Counted from the stretch's first letter, positions 1-7,000 are shown. The stretch is DNA of 9,821 nucleotides from an uncultured Lachnospiraceae bacterium (GCA_947565255.1 CANOFI010000070.1:1-9821), one strand, 5' to 3'. Translations and numbers: made by a program. Notes: generated by a model from the sequence alone, not told the origin.

Positions 1-157
1 CTCCATCGGTCAAGGTAAGTTCGTTTTCGCAAAAGCTGATCCAGCCTTCCACCGCCTGGTCATCGTAATAAATAAGAGGATTCGCTATCAAATCATCAAT
101 GCGATTCATCTCCATTGAAATTTCTTTGCAGATTGGTATCTCGCCTCGCATTACGGA
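1..157 (-). pseudogene. Phage terminase large subunit fragment (N-terminal part)
   Basis: This is an open minus-strand frame that runs off the left edge of the window. It reads RGEIPICKEISMEMNRI and then YYDDQAVEGWISFCENEL, ending in LTLTDG at the edge. From memory, this matches the region just after the start of phage terminase large subunits, the ATPase/nuclease that packages DNA into the prohead. The upstream limit is a TAG at 158-160. The only upstream in-frame ATG (149-151) has no ribosome binding site, and a second ATG at 113-115 would cut off the GEIPICKE motif. The gene therefore appears truncated at its 5' end by about 10-20 residues. The walker and nuclease motifs would lie outside the window, so the family call rests only on this short stretch. 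It could be a prophage remnant or one half of an interrupted gene. Confidence 0.55.
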
Positions 158-214
158 CTACTGTTGCGCCACCTACACACTATACAAACTGAAAGGAAAA
201 AATAGGAGGAATTT

Positions 215-319
215 TTGTTACTATTTCTAAAATATATTTTTTTAACGAGAATATATTTGACAAAGAACGGTAAGACATGTAAAGTTATGATAATAAGTTG
301 TATACTGGTCAGACAATGA
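215..319 (+). CDS. Possible 34-aa leader peptide upstream of the ABC transporter pair
   Basis: A strong AGGAGG (204-209) lies 5 nt before a TTG at 215 that opens a 34-codon frame ending in TGA at 317-319. The peptide starts MLLFLKYIFLTRIYLTKNGK and ends VMIISCILVRQ, so it is hydrophobic and basic. Its stop lies 11 nt before the ATG at 331 and touches the GTGAGG that should serve the transporter start, so translation of the two could be coupled. Small upstream ORFs are known before heterodimeric ABC exporters: bmrB before bmrCD in Bacillus subtilis works by ribosome-mediated attenuation. I see no terminator hairpin between this ORF and the transporter. A competing promoter candidate at 257-285 lies inside the ORF and would exclude it from the transcript. 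It may be a chance frame behind an orphaned ribosome binding site. Confidence 0.3.
   Translation: MLLFLKYIFLTRIYLTKNGKTCKVMIISCILVRQ
257..285 (+). promoter_or_regulatory. Candidate sigma-A promoter for the ABC transporter pair
   Basis: A consensus TTGACA at 257-262 is followed after 17 nt by TAAAGT at 280-285, a 4/6 match to TATAAT. TATGAT at 286-291 is a better -10 by sequence but is 23 nt from the -35, which is too far. The surrounding 220-300 stretch is very AT-rich, as expected for a promoter. Transcription would begin about 295, leaving a leader of roughly 35 nt before the ATG at 331. No clear operator was seen. Confidence 0.35.
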
Positions 320-330
320 GTGAGGTTCGT

Positions 331-2136
331 ATGAAAAAAGGCAAGGAAAAAGAGAGCTTATGGAAAGCGCTGAAAAATAATCTGTATTTATTAAAATTGT
401 CATTTGAATCCTGTCCGGGCAGAGTTATCGGGGAGTTTTTTTATATTGGATACCGGTACGGCTCGAGTTTGTTCTATACGGTAATCTTTATGGGATTTAT
501 TTTTAAATTTATAGAGGAAGGGACGGATTTTCATACCGTTTTGTTTTTCCTGGTGATAGCTGGGCTGTTCTGGGGGATTGGCGGATTATACCGGGCTGTT
601 TATGAAAGGACGGTTTCCCCGATTGGAAATCAGAAGCTGTATGAAAACCTGCATATCCGCATGTACGAGAAGGCAACCGATGTGGAACTGGAGTGTTATG
701 AAAATCCGAAATTTTACAGCCAGTACACAAAAGCGGCATCTCAGATAAAGGGGCGGGCATTTCTGGTCGTTCATGTACTGCCGGAGCTGGTCTGCAGTGT
801 AATCTGTGCGGTCTGCGCTGGTGTCCGCATCGCTTTGATTGACCGGTACGCCATTGTTCTGGGCATCATTCCCCTGGTTACCACCTATTTCTTTGGAAAA
901 AAAAGCAATCAGGTCAAGTATGACCTGTATCAGGAGAACATACCGAAAGAACGCGAAAAAGACTACATTAAGAGAACCATTTATCAAAAGGACTATGCCA
1001 AGGAAATACGGCTGACCCATGTATTTTCCATGATGATGGAGCATTTTAAAAAGGCCTCGGACGCCGTGATACAGAATACAAAAAAGTGTGGCCTGAAAGC
1101 AGGACTGCTGAATTTCCTGCAGGGAAGCACCAATGAACTCCTTACGGGAATGGGAGTCATTGTCTACTCCACCATACGGCTGTTATATTTTAAAAACATT
1201 AAAATCAGCGACTATATGGTTCTTGTCAGTGCAATCGGCTATCTTGCCTGGTGCCTTACCAGAACCGCCAGATTACTTTCCAAGGTGCAGGATACCAGTC
1301 TGTATATCCAGAATGTCAAAGATTTTCTGCAGTATCAGCCGAAAATTTCCGAAAGCCAGGAGGGCAGAATGCCGGAAGCCGGGAATACGAACCTGACGCT
1401 GAAGGATGTTTCCTATACCTATGTGGGACAGACACAGCCCGTATTGAAGCATATCAATCTGGAGATTGGTAAAGGAGAAAAAATCGCCCTGGTCGGCCAC
1501 AACGGAGCCGGGAAGTCCACACTCGTCAAACTTTTGATGCGCCTGTATGATGTGACAGAGGGGGAAATCCAGTTAAACGGCGCCAACATTAAGAAATATA
1601 ATGTGCAGGCGTACCGGAGGCTGTTTGGAACGGTATTTCAGGATTATAAGGTGCTGTCGCTTACTGTTGCAGAAAATGTGTTAATGGATACTGTAACAGA
1701 GGAGGACCGCCCGCGGATAGAGCAGGCGCTGCGTGACAGCGGCGTTTACGACAAGGTCATGACCCTGCCGAAGGGAATGGATACCATGCTGACACGGGAA
1801 TTTGATGAGGAGGGTGCAGAACTTTCCGGCGGAGAATTTCAGAAGATTGCCATTGCCCGCGTATTTGCCAGGGGCAGTGATGTGGCGGTGTTAGATGAGC
1901 CGTCCAGCGCGCTTGACCCGATTGCAGAATATAACATGTACGAGAGCATGCTGCGCGCGTGCCGGGATAAATCAGTTATTTTTATTTCACACCGCTTATC
2001 CTCGGCCGTTCTTGCTGATCGAATTTATATGCTGGAAAATGGGGAAGTGGTGGAATCGGGAAGCCATTCACAGCTGATGAAACAGAATGGAAAGTATGCA
2101 CAGATGTTCCGGTTCCAGGCTGAAAATTACAGGTAA
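331..2136 (+). CDS. ABC transporter half-molecule, permease fused to ATPase (first of pair)
   Basis: This is a 601-aa half-transporter of the type I exporter fold, with an N-terminal membrane domain and a C-terminal ATPase. About five to six hydrophobic segments fall in residues 25-310. The nucleotide-binding domain has Walker A GHNGAGKST (389-397), Q-loop Gln437, signature LSGGE (498-502), Walker B ending VLDEP with D522 and E523, and the H-loop His554. All catalytic motifs are consensus. The start at 331 is chosen because GTGAGG lies just upstream; an in-frame TTG at 298 and ATG at 316 lack a site. It is followed 86 nt later by a paralogous half-transporter, and the two should pair in the membrane. 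Substrate is unknown: no precursor peptide, lantibiotic enzyme or peptidase domain is present, so drug, peptide or lipid export are all possible. Confidence 0.93.
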   Translation: MKKGKEKESLWKALKNNLYLLKLSFESCPGRVIGEFFYIGYRYGSSLFYTVIFMGFIFKFIEEGTDFHTVLFFLVIAGLFWGIGGLYRAVYERTVSPIGNQKLYENLHIRMYEKATDVELECYENPKFYSQYTKAASQIKGRAFLVVHVLPELVCSVICAVCAGVRIALIDRYAIVLGIIPLVTTYFFGKKSNQVKYDLYQENIPKEREKDYIKRTIYQKDYAKEIRLTHVFSMMMEHFKKASDAVIQNTKKCGLKAGLLNFLQGSTNELLTGMGVIVYSTIRLLYFKNIKISDYMVLVSAIGYLAWCLTRTARLLSKVQDTSLYIQNVKDFLQYQPKISESQEGRMPEAGNTNLTLKDVSYTYVGQTQPVLKHINLEIGKGEKIALVGHNGAGKSTLVKLLMRLYDVTEGEIQLNGANIKKYNVQAYRRLFGTVFQDYKVLSLTVAENVLMDTVTEEDRPRIEQALRDSGVYDKVMTLPKGMDTMLTREFDEEGAELSGGEFQKIAIARVFARGSDVAVLDEPSSALDPIAEYNMYESMLRACRDKSVIFISHRLSSAVLADRIYMLENGEVVESGSHSQLMKQNGKYAQMFRFQAENYR

Positions 2137-2222
2137 TTGCGAAAAGATTGCATTTTACTACCATCTGTAACCTGCAGCTGCCTGCCGCACAGGCATGATT
2201 GGAAGGAAAATCGGAGGAAAGA

Positions 2223-4058
2223 ATGAAAAACAATCAAGATTCAACAAAGCAGAAAATAAAAACAACAAGAATGATTTCCAACAATCTCTTCATGTTGAAA
2301 TACATTTTTAAATATACACCGGACCTGGTTCTCTATAATGCAGTCCTGAAAATCATAACGGCATTTGCAGGCATTCTGAGTTATATTTATGTAGCTAAAG
2401 CTGTTCTTGATGCGGTACAGAAAGAAAAAACCATGCAGGACGTGCTTCTTTTCATCCTTGCTGCAGTTGCTGTCAATGTTTTGATGATTCTGCTGCAGTC
2501 AGTTTATGACGGAAGTTTTTTTGCGCAGAAAAAAGAAGTACTTTACCAGAAAATGCACAGCGAACTTTTTCTGAAAGCGCGCAACATGGAGCTTGCATGC
2601 TATGATAATCCCCGGTTTTATACGGATTTTGTCTGGGCAATGGGGGAAGCGAATGAAAAAGCGCTGGCGGTTCTGGAAAGCCTTGGAGAACTGGTCTACC
2701 ACCTGACTTCGATTGCGGGCATCATTGCAATCATTGCCAGCGTTGACGCATGGGGAATCGTAGTGGCCGTGGTCATCGTTGTTATATCCTTTGCAGGAAA
2801 TGTTGCATGCAATAAGCTGGAGTATGAATTGTCCGCGAAGCAGACGCCCATACAAAGGCGCAGGGATTATACCAGCCGCGTACTATATCAGCCGGAATAT
2901 GCAAAAGAGGTACGGCTCAATCCGGTCAAAGGCAGACTGATTGAAAATTTCCGTTCTTCCAACAAAAACCTGATTGACACCATATGGTCTTATTCCAAAA
3001 GGATGGTGAAATGGGATATTGTAGTTTCTGTCATTTCGGATACGCTGTTAATCAACATTGTATATACGGGTTATCTCCTTTATCAGACCATAGTGAAACA
3101 TGCCTTTACCTACGGGGCATTTTATGCCCTGTACTCTGGTACATATAGTTTAAAAAGCAGTCTGCAGGGTCTGATAACCAATGTTACGGTCTTCCAGAAA
3201 CACAGCCTTTATATTGAGCGCTTCCGTTCTTTTCTCGAATATGAGCCGAAGATGCCGGAGCCGGATCAGCCAAAAGAAATGCCAGGTACACCGAAGCCGC
3301 TCTGCCTTAAGAATGTGAGCTTTACCTATGAAAGCCTGCAAAAGCCTACCCTGAAAAACATTAATCTGACCATCGAACCCGGTGAAAAGATTGCGTTAGT
3401 CGGATATAACGGCGCCGGGAAATCCACCCTGATTAAATTATTAATGCGCCTGTATGATGCAACGGAAGGGGAAATTACGCTTGGCGGCACGAATATACGG
3501 GAGTATTCGACTGCAGAGTACCGTAAGTATTTTGGGGCAGTTTTTCAGGATTATCAGATCTTTGCCGCAACGATAGGTGAGAATGTAATGATGGACACAG
3601 TGCAAAATGAGGATGAACCCGTCATTACAGAGGCACTACGTCTAAGCGGCTTTGCCGAAAAGTTTCATACGTTAAAGAACGGGACGCAGACAAGCCTTAC
3701 GAGGGAGTTCGACAAGGAGGGCGTGAATCTGTCCGGCGGTGAGGCGCAGAAGGTTGCGATTGCCCGGATATTCCCGCGGGAATGTAACATGGTGATATTG
3801 GATGAACCTTCGAGCGCCCTTGACCCGGTCAGTGAATACAACGTCAATCAGAGTATGTTAGAGGCAGCAAAAGATAAAACTGTCCTATTTATATCACACC
3901 GCCTCTCTACCACCAAAAACGCCGACCGTATTATTATGCTGGCAGACGGGGAAATTATAGAGGAAGGAAGCCATGAGGAATTAATGGCATTGCATGGAAG
4001 GTATGCGGAAATGTTTGATATGCAGGCAGAGAAATACAGGCAGGAGCAGGCGGGATAG
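2223..4058 (+). CDS. ABC transporter half-molecule, permease fused to ATPase (second of pair)
   Basis: This is a 611-aa paralogue of the preceding gene with the same layout: membrane domain in roughly residues 30-330, then an ATPase domain. Motifs are Walker A GYNGAGKST (394-402), Q-loop Gln442, signature LSGGE (503-507), Walker B D527 with catalytic E528, and H-loop His559. Both members of the pair carry a full set of consensus residues, unlike many heterodimeric exporters in which one site is degenerate. The ATG at 2223 follows GGAGG by 5 nt, a convincing start; the in-frame TTG at 2199 has no site. It is co-directional with the first half-transporter and very likely co-transcribed. A 12-bp inverted repeat spans its stop codon. 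The likely role is ATP-driven export as a heterodimer, with substrate unknown. Confidence 0.93.
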   Translation: MKNNQDSTKQKIKTTRMISNNLFMLKYIFKYTPDLVLYNAVLKIITAFAGILSYIYVAKAVLDAVQKEKTMQDVLLFILAAVAVNVLMILLQSVYDGSFFAQKKEVLYQKMHSELFLKARNMELACYDNPRFYTDFVWAMGEANEKALAVLESLGELVYHLTSIAGIIAIIASVDAWGIVVAVVIVVISFAGNVACNKLEYELSAKQTPIQRRRDYTSRVLYQPEYAKEVRLNPVKGRLIENFRSSNKNLIDTIWSYSKRMVKWDIVVSVISDTLLINIVYTGYLLYQTIVKHAFTYGAFYALYSGTYSLKSSLQGLITNVTVFQKHSLYIERFRSFLEYEPKMPEPDQPKEMPGTPKPLCLKNVSFTYESLQKPTLKNINLTIEPGEKIALVGYNGAGKSTLIKLLMRLYDATEGEITLGGTNIREYSTAEYRKYFGAVFQDYQIFAATIGENVMMDTVQNEDEPVITEALRLSGFAEKFHTLKNGTQTSLTREFDKEGVNLSGGEAQKVAIARIFPRECNMVILDEPSSALDPVSEYNVNQSMLEAAKDKTVLFISHRLSTTKNADRIIMLADGEIIEEGSHEELMALHGRYAEMFDMQAEKYRQEQAG

Positions 4059-4080
4059 AGACACTTTGTCCTGCCTGTAT
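4034..4080. repeat. Perfect 12-bp inverted repeat spanning the end of the second ABC gene
   Basis: ATACAGGCAGGA at 4034-4045 is repeated inverted as TCCTGCCTGTAT at 4069-4080, with 23 nt between and the TAG stop (4056-4058) inside. A second copy, CAGGCGGGA at 4047-4055, can pair with the same right arm (one G-U) to make a tighter hairpin with a 13-nt loop. No T run follows on the plus strand. It may act as a transcript-end or RNA-stability structure between the convergent ABC and lipoprotein operons, but a plain intrinsic terminator is not supported. Confidence 0.5.
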
Positions 4081-4188
4081 CCAAATTCCATGCCCACCCA
4101 TCTTATTTACTCTATACAAATAATCAACAAATTCTCTTCAACTGCTCAACCGCATTCAGATAATGTACATTTCTTTTCCCATCCTTGT

Positions 4189-4578
4189 CTAATATATACT
4201 CTGAAATAAGTATATGCAGTCTGCATTCAATTTCTTTGTATTCCAATTCTCTTTTTTGTCCAAAGATTTATTTAATGCATTAATAAGCATTCTTTCTTCC
4301 TCAAGATTCTGTTTCAGGGAGTCAAGAAATACTTGTCTTTTATTGATTTCTGCAATTTTAGCATCGACATATACTTCATAGTCCTTTGCAACCTCTAAGT
4401 ACTTTCCTGCACTTTTTTTCCTGCCTGCAATATCGTTATGTTCCATGCCCATGCAGGTACAGATTTTACGAATCGTAGATTCTGTATAAGAACAGGAAGG
4501 CGCCATGTCCTTCGGCGAATAATCAGGCAGCACAGCCGTTTTTCTTACTTTCACCTGAATTCTTTCTGCCAAATTCAT
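4189..4578 (-). CDS. Hypothetical coiled-coil protein with possible N-terminal HTH
   Basis: I do not recognise this 129-aa protein. Residues 20-45 (YSPKDMAPSCSYTESTIRKI and onward) have the spacing of a helix-turn-helix, and residues about 60-112 are rich in charged and hydrophobic residues in a heptad-like pattern, suggesting a coiled coil. It has no signal peptide or membrane segment, so it should be cytoplasmic. The ATG at 4578 is preceded by GGAGGG with 6 nt spacing; an upstream frame from 4623 lacks a comparable site. It is the last of four minus-strand genes, starting 60 nt after the stop of the 77-aa membrane protein. A DNA-binding or scaffold role is a guess only; the helix-turn-helix call is weak. 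Confidence 0.7.
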   Translation of the reverse strand: MNLAERIQVKVRKTAVLPDYSPKDMAPSCSYTESTIRKICTCMGMEHNDIAGRKKSAGKYLEVAKDYEVYVDAKIAEINKRQVFLDSLKQNLEEERMLINALNKSLDKKENWNTKKLNADCIYLFQSIY

Positions 4579-4638
4579 AATCAGCCCTCCAATTCTACTC
4601 TGATACTTATTGCTCTTATTCATTTGTTTTTTTCTGCT

Positions 4639-4872
4639 TTAATCATCACTGACAAGCAAGTCCCACCCCCCGCCAAGCGCTCCTGCCCCATATATCAGAT
4701 TGGGAAAAAGCACTTCCACTATTATGTCAATCCCCGCCTGACTGAGCTTATCCGGCTCTCTGATAAAACTGTATAACAGACTGAAAAAATTCTTGTCTAT
4801 TCCGTCCATTACTATGCCAATCACAAACACTAACCCTATCAGCATTAGAATAATACCCGCAATTTTTTTCAT
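4639..4872 (-). CDS. Small hypothetical membrane protein, 77 aa
   Basis: This 77-aa protein begins MKKIAGIILMLIGLVFVIGI, a clear N-terminal membrane segment or uncleaved signal anchor (residues 4-22). A second moderately hydrophobic stretch lies at about 46-66 with a glycine-rich GAGALGGG. No cleavage-site or lipobox cysteine is present. The start is supported by GGAGGAG just upstream with good spacing. It lies 68 nt after the frameshifted membrane gene and 60 nt before the coiled-coil gene, so it is probably transcribed with both. It carries no family signature that I know, and its function is unknown. Confidence 0.75.
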   Translation of the reverse strand: MKKIAGIILMLIGLVFVIGIVMDGIDKNFFSLLYSFIREPDKLSQAGIDIIVEVLFPNLIYGAGALGGGWDLLVSDD

Positions 4873-4940
4873 GTCTCTCCTCCTCGCAGCATACGGAATT
4901 TACACTTATGACTTGTCTTATACATTCCAACTGCCGCACT

Positions 4941-5209
4941 TTAACTATGCCTGTCCTTATCCAAAAACGATACGAGTGAAAATATCGCAATGGCAAGGTA
5001 TAGTGCAAAACCAAAATCCAACTCTACCAGCTTTCCGGTATCCTCATTCAAATCATAATACCACCTGGCAGTCAGGCGGAATAGAACCAGGAAAAATACT
5101 GCTGCCCCTGTATTCTGATTTCTGTAGGTATGTTTTTCTTCATACCCCCAAAATACCTGCGTCCGTTTACGGTCCAGGTCTTTGCTTCCTGTGTTGTCTG
5201 ATTGTCCAT
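4941..5209 (-). pseudogene. Small membrane protein gene interrupted by a net -1 frameshift
   Basis: An ATG at 5209 follows an excellent AAGGGAGG site and reads MDNQTTQEAKTWTVNGRRYF, but the frame closes at 5072. The neighbouring frame, open down to the stop at 4941, encodes a hydrophobic AAVFFLVLFRLTARWYY, then DLNEDTGKLVELD and a second membrane segment FALYLAIAIFSLVSF ending in a charged tail. Adding one base between about 5090 and 5155 joins them into a coherent 89-aa protein with two membrane segments. The C5 tract at 5145-5149 is the best candidate, with the A5 tract at 5092-5096 as an alternative. The second frame also has its own ATG at 5270, three bases after the lipoprotein stop, but without a ribosome binding site. 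It may therefore be a true mutation, a sequencing error or, less likely, an intact 109-aa gene. Confidence 0.6.
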
Positions 5210-5273
5210 TTTTTCCTCCCTTTATGCTGTTTTGCCCACGCAAGAAAGAACATACGTTCTGTTTCCCCATTCA

Positions 5274-6341
5274 TTATTTGTATTGGGAAAATGGCGTGAA
5301 GGTTATCTGCATTGGTACATGTGCATTAATAATATCCTCTGCCTCATAGACGCTCAGCTCCATCGACTGGCCTTCACTGGAAACAGACCATTCTCCCGCA
5401 TCTATGTTATTTGTCAACAGCCCCTGGCTGTAAAGACCATCCTCCTCCATATGAAAGAATTCATAGGATTCTAAAAATGGGATGGATTCTGCATATCGTC
5501 CGATCATGCCGTCCGTACATAAATAGTAGTATGCCGACCTGCCGCTGTTTGCAATCGACACAATCCGGTCCTGCGCATCTACCATATAGGCGTTCATGAA
5601 CACCCCATAGTTTATGTTGCCCTCCAGCGTAAGTGCGCCGCCCTGTGTAAAGCCAATGAACAGTTCGTCTGTCCCATTTCCATCCAGGTCAAAAAAAGCA
5701 TAACCGACCGTGTTCAAATCTACCCCCAGACTATAGGAAATCAGTAAATCTGAATCTGCCAATTCCTCGAACGCTTCATTTCTCTGGACTGTTTCGCCGC
5801 TTGCCAAAAGCTCATAATACTGGTCCAACAACGGCGAATACATATATGCCGAATCCGGCTCAAGCTGCGGAAGCTCATAATTATCCGCACCGTCCGCAAC
5901 GTCCGCCGTTCCGTCCGCATTCAGCGTAACCGCTATGCCGTCATCGCCATACTCATCAAAATCCAGGTCATAAAATTCCAGATAATTCTCATCCAGATCC
6001 TCAATCCTGAAATCCCATACAGTCTGCTCGCCTGTGTGTATAAAATCCACCTCAAAGGCCTGTCCATACTCCAGCACATCGACATCCAGAATATCCTCCT
6101 CCCAGTCATCCGTATCCGTAACCGATGCATACAGGTAATAAATGTCTATACCGGTGTCATTGATAAAGGTAACACGCGTGTGCACCTCTTTGGCGCTCGC
6201 TTCTGCTTTTTTGGATTCATCTGTTATTACACGTCGGTCATTTGATTTATCTTCACCAGTAATCTCTTTCTTTCCACATCCCGACAACGCCGCTGCCAGT
6301 AACAGAACCATCAGCAAAATGCTTTTTCTCATTGTTTTCAT
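5274..6341 (-). CDS. Secreted lipoprotein with acidic beta-rich domain, 355 aa
   Basis: The protein starts MKTMRKSILLMVLLLAAALS followed by GC: a lipoprotein signal peptide with lipobox LSGC and the lipidated Cys22. It should sit on the outer face of the membrane. Residues 55-145 (for example FINDTGIDIYYLYAS and TDDWEEDIL) resemble a small beta-sandwich module that I recall from other secreted bacterial proteins, where it reads roughly TGY-IY-LY-S, SDDWGEDLL. Residues 165-345 form a second region including DLDGNGTDELFIG (218-230), which resembles EF-hand or FG-GAP-type calcium loops. The start at 6341 is set by AAGGAG 7 nt upstream; an in-frame ATG at 6359 has no site. It is the first gene of a four-gene run under the promoter at 6415-6443. 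A binding or sensing role is inferred, and the ligand is unknown. Confidence 0.85.
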   Translation of the reverse strand: MKTMRKSILLMVLLLAAALSGCGKKEITGEDKSNDRRVITDESKKAEASAKEVHTRVTFINDTGIDIYYLYASVTDTDDWEEDILDVDVLEYGQAFEVDFIHTGEQTVWDFRIEDLDENYLEFYDLDFDEYGDDGIAVTLNADGTADVADGADNYELPQLEPDSAYMYSPLLDQYYELLASGETVQRNEAFEELADSDLLISYSLGVDLNTVGYAFFDLDGNGTDELFIGFTQGGALTLEGNINYGVFMNAYMVDAQDRIVSIANSGRSAYYYLCTDGMIGRYAESIPFLESYEFFHMEEDGLYSQGLLTNNIDAGEWSVSSEGQSMELSVYEAEDIINAHVPMQITFTPFSQYK

Positions 6342-6414
6342 ACTGTTTCTCCTTCCCATTCCGTAGATTTTTAGAATCTTGCTTTATCCATTATTTATAA
6401 TTATGAACATTTTT

Positions 6415-6443
6415 ATTATATCATAAAACATTAGTTATGTCTA
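6415..6443 (-). promoter_or_regulatory. Sigma-A promoter of the lipoprotein operon
   Basis: On the minus strand TAGACA (6443-6438) is separated by exactly 17 nt from TATAAT (6420-6415), and TGA immediately before the -10 gives an extended TG motif. The hexamers match consensus at 5/6 and 6/6. Transcription would start near 6408, about 65 nt before the ATG at 6341. The inverted repeat at 6432-6462 covers the -35 box, so this promoter is probably repressed or otherwise controlled. Confidence 0.7.
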
Positions 6444-6462
6444 TATTAATTAGCTATAACTA
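6432..6462. promoter_or_regulatory. Inverted repeat over the -35 box: candidate operator
   Basis: TAGTTAT at 6432-6438 is repeated inverted as ATAACTA at 6456-6462, with a 17-nt AT-rich spacer. The left arm overlaps the -35 box of the lipoprotein promoter (6438-6443). The neighbouring divergent XRE regulator is the natural candidate to bind here. The arms are wholly A/T apart from one G/C pair, so chance is a real alternative. The T8 run at 6463-6470 makes it look terminator-like on the plus strand, but no plus-strand gene lies upstream. Confidence 0.4.
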
Positions 6463-6525
6463 TTTTTTTTACTGTTTGAGCACATTAACCTGATACTAAT
6501 ATTACATTAAAATAAAGCATAATAT

Positions 6526-6570
6526 ATCGTATAAACATACACAAAGTAACAGATAATACTTATATACGAT
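6526..6570. repeat. 8-bp inverted repeat upstream of the XRE regulator
   Basis: ATCGTATA at 6526-6533 is repeated inverted as TATACGAT at 6563-6570, with a 29-nt spacer, ending 36 nt before the XRE start at 6607. The position suits an autoregulatory operator. No convincing -35/-10 pair for the regulator was found beside it; GATAAT at 6552-6557 is the best -10-like sequence but lacks a good -35. In AT-rich DNA this repeat could be chance. Confidence 0.3.
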
Positions 6571-6606
6571 CCGCGCAAAAATCTGAATTTTATAAGGAGA
6601 ATACAT

Positions 6607-6939
6607 ATGACCGATTTAGACTTCAAGACCATTGGACTGAAAATAAAAGAACGCCGGCGCACTCTGGGACTGACACAGGAATATGTTGCAAACTGTCTGG
6701 ACGTCAACCCTTCCCACATCAGCAATATTGAATGCGGGCGGGCCAACCCATCCCTGACCGCTCTTGTCACAATTGCCAATATCCTGACATGCAGCGTAGA
6801 TTATTTTATTGATTCCGAATATCATTTTCCGGAAGAAACAGACACTGAAAAAAGCCTTGACAGCAAAATTATGGAGCGCATCCTCTGTCTGGATATAAAC
6901 ACAAAAACGAAGCTTTTACAGATTCTGGACATCATCTGA
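6607..6939 (+). CDS. XRE-family helix-turn-helix transcriptional regulator, 110 aa
   Basis: Residues about 10-66 form a typical Cro/C1-type (XRE) DNA-binding domain: IGLKIKERRRTLGLTQEYVA, then the recognition region VNPSHISNIECGRANPSL and TALVTIANIL, followed by SVDYFI. The C-terminal 40 residues are short and helical and may mediate dimerisation; no protease, enzyme or sensor domain is present. The ATG at 6607 follows AAGGAG by about 7 nt. The gene is divergent from the lipoprotein operon across about 265 bp that hold the lipoprotein promoter and two inverted repeats, and convergent with the kinase operon. It probably regulates the lipoprotein cluster, itself, or both; this is inferred from position. 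The small size resembles regulators of phage and mobile-element origin as well as host regulators. Confidence 0.9.
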   Translation: MTDLDFKTIGLKIKERRRTLGLTQEYVANCLDVNPSHISNIECGRANPSLTALVTIANILTCSVDYFIDSEYHFPEETDTEKSLDSKIMERILCLDINTKTKLLQILDII

Positions 6940-7000
6940 CCGGATATACCTGCCATTCTCCTGTTTTTATGAATACTTTACCATGCTGGAAGACCTTTTG

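Noticed and set aside
586..1044. Minus-strand open frame (152 codons) in the first ABC gene
   Set aside because: It is antisense to the membrane domain of a well-supported transporter and lacks a start site and domain features.
2137..2222. Terminator between the two ABC genes
   Set aside because: Only a 5-bp GCCTG/CAGGC hairpin without a T run is present, so co-transcription is more likely.
331..4058. Lantibiotic or bacteriocin export locus
   Set aside because: No precursor peptide, modification enzyme or peptidase domain is found near the transporters.
4438..5299. Two plus-strand open frames (4438-4776 and 4793-5299)
   Set aside because: They run against the small minus-strand genes, which have strong ribosome binding sites and membrane-segment patterns; the plus frames have neither.
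6432..6470. Inverted repeat plus T8 run as an intrinsic terminator
   Set aside because: The stem is almost all A/T, there is no plus-strand gene upstream to terminate, and it overlaps a strong minus-strand promoter.
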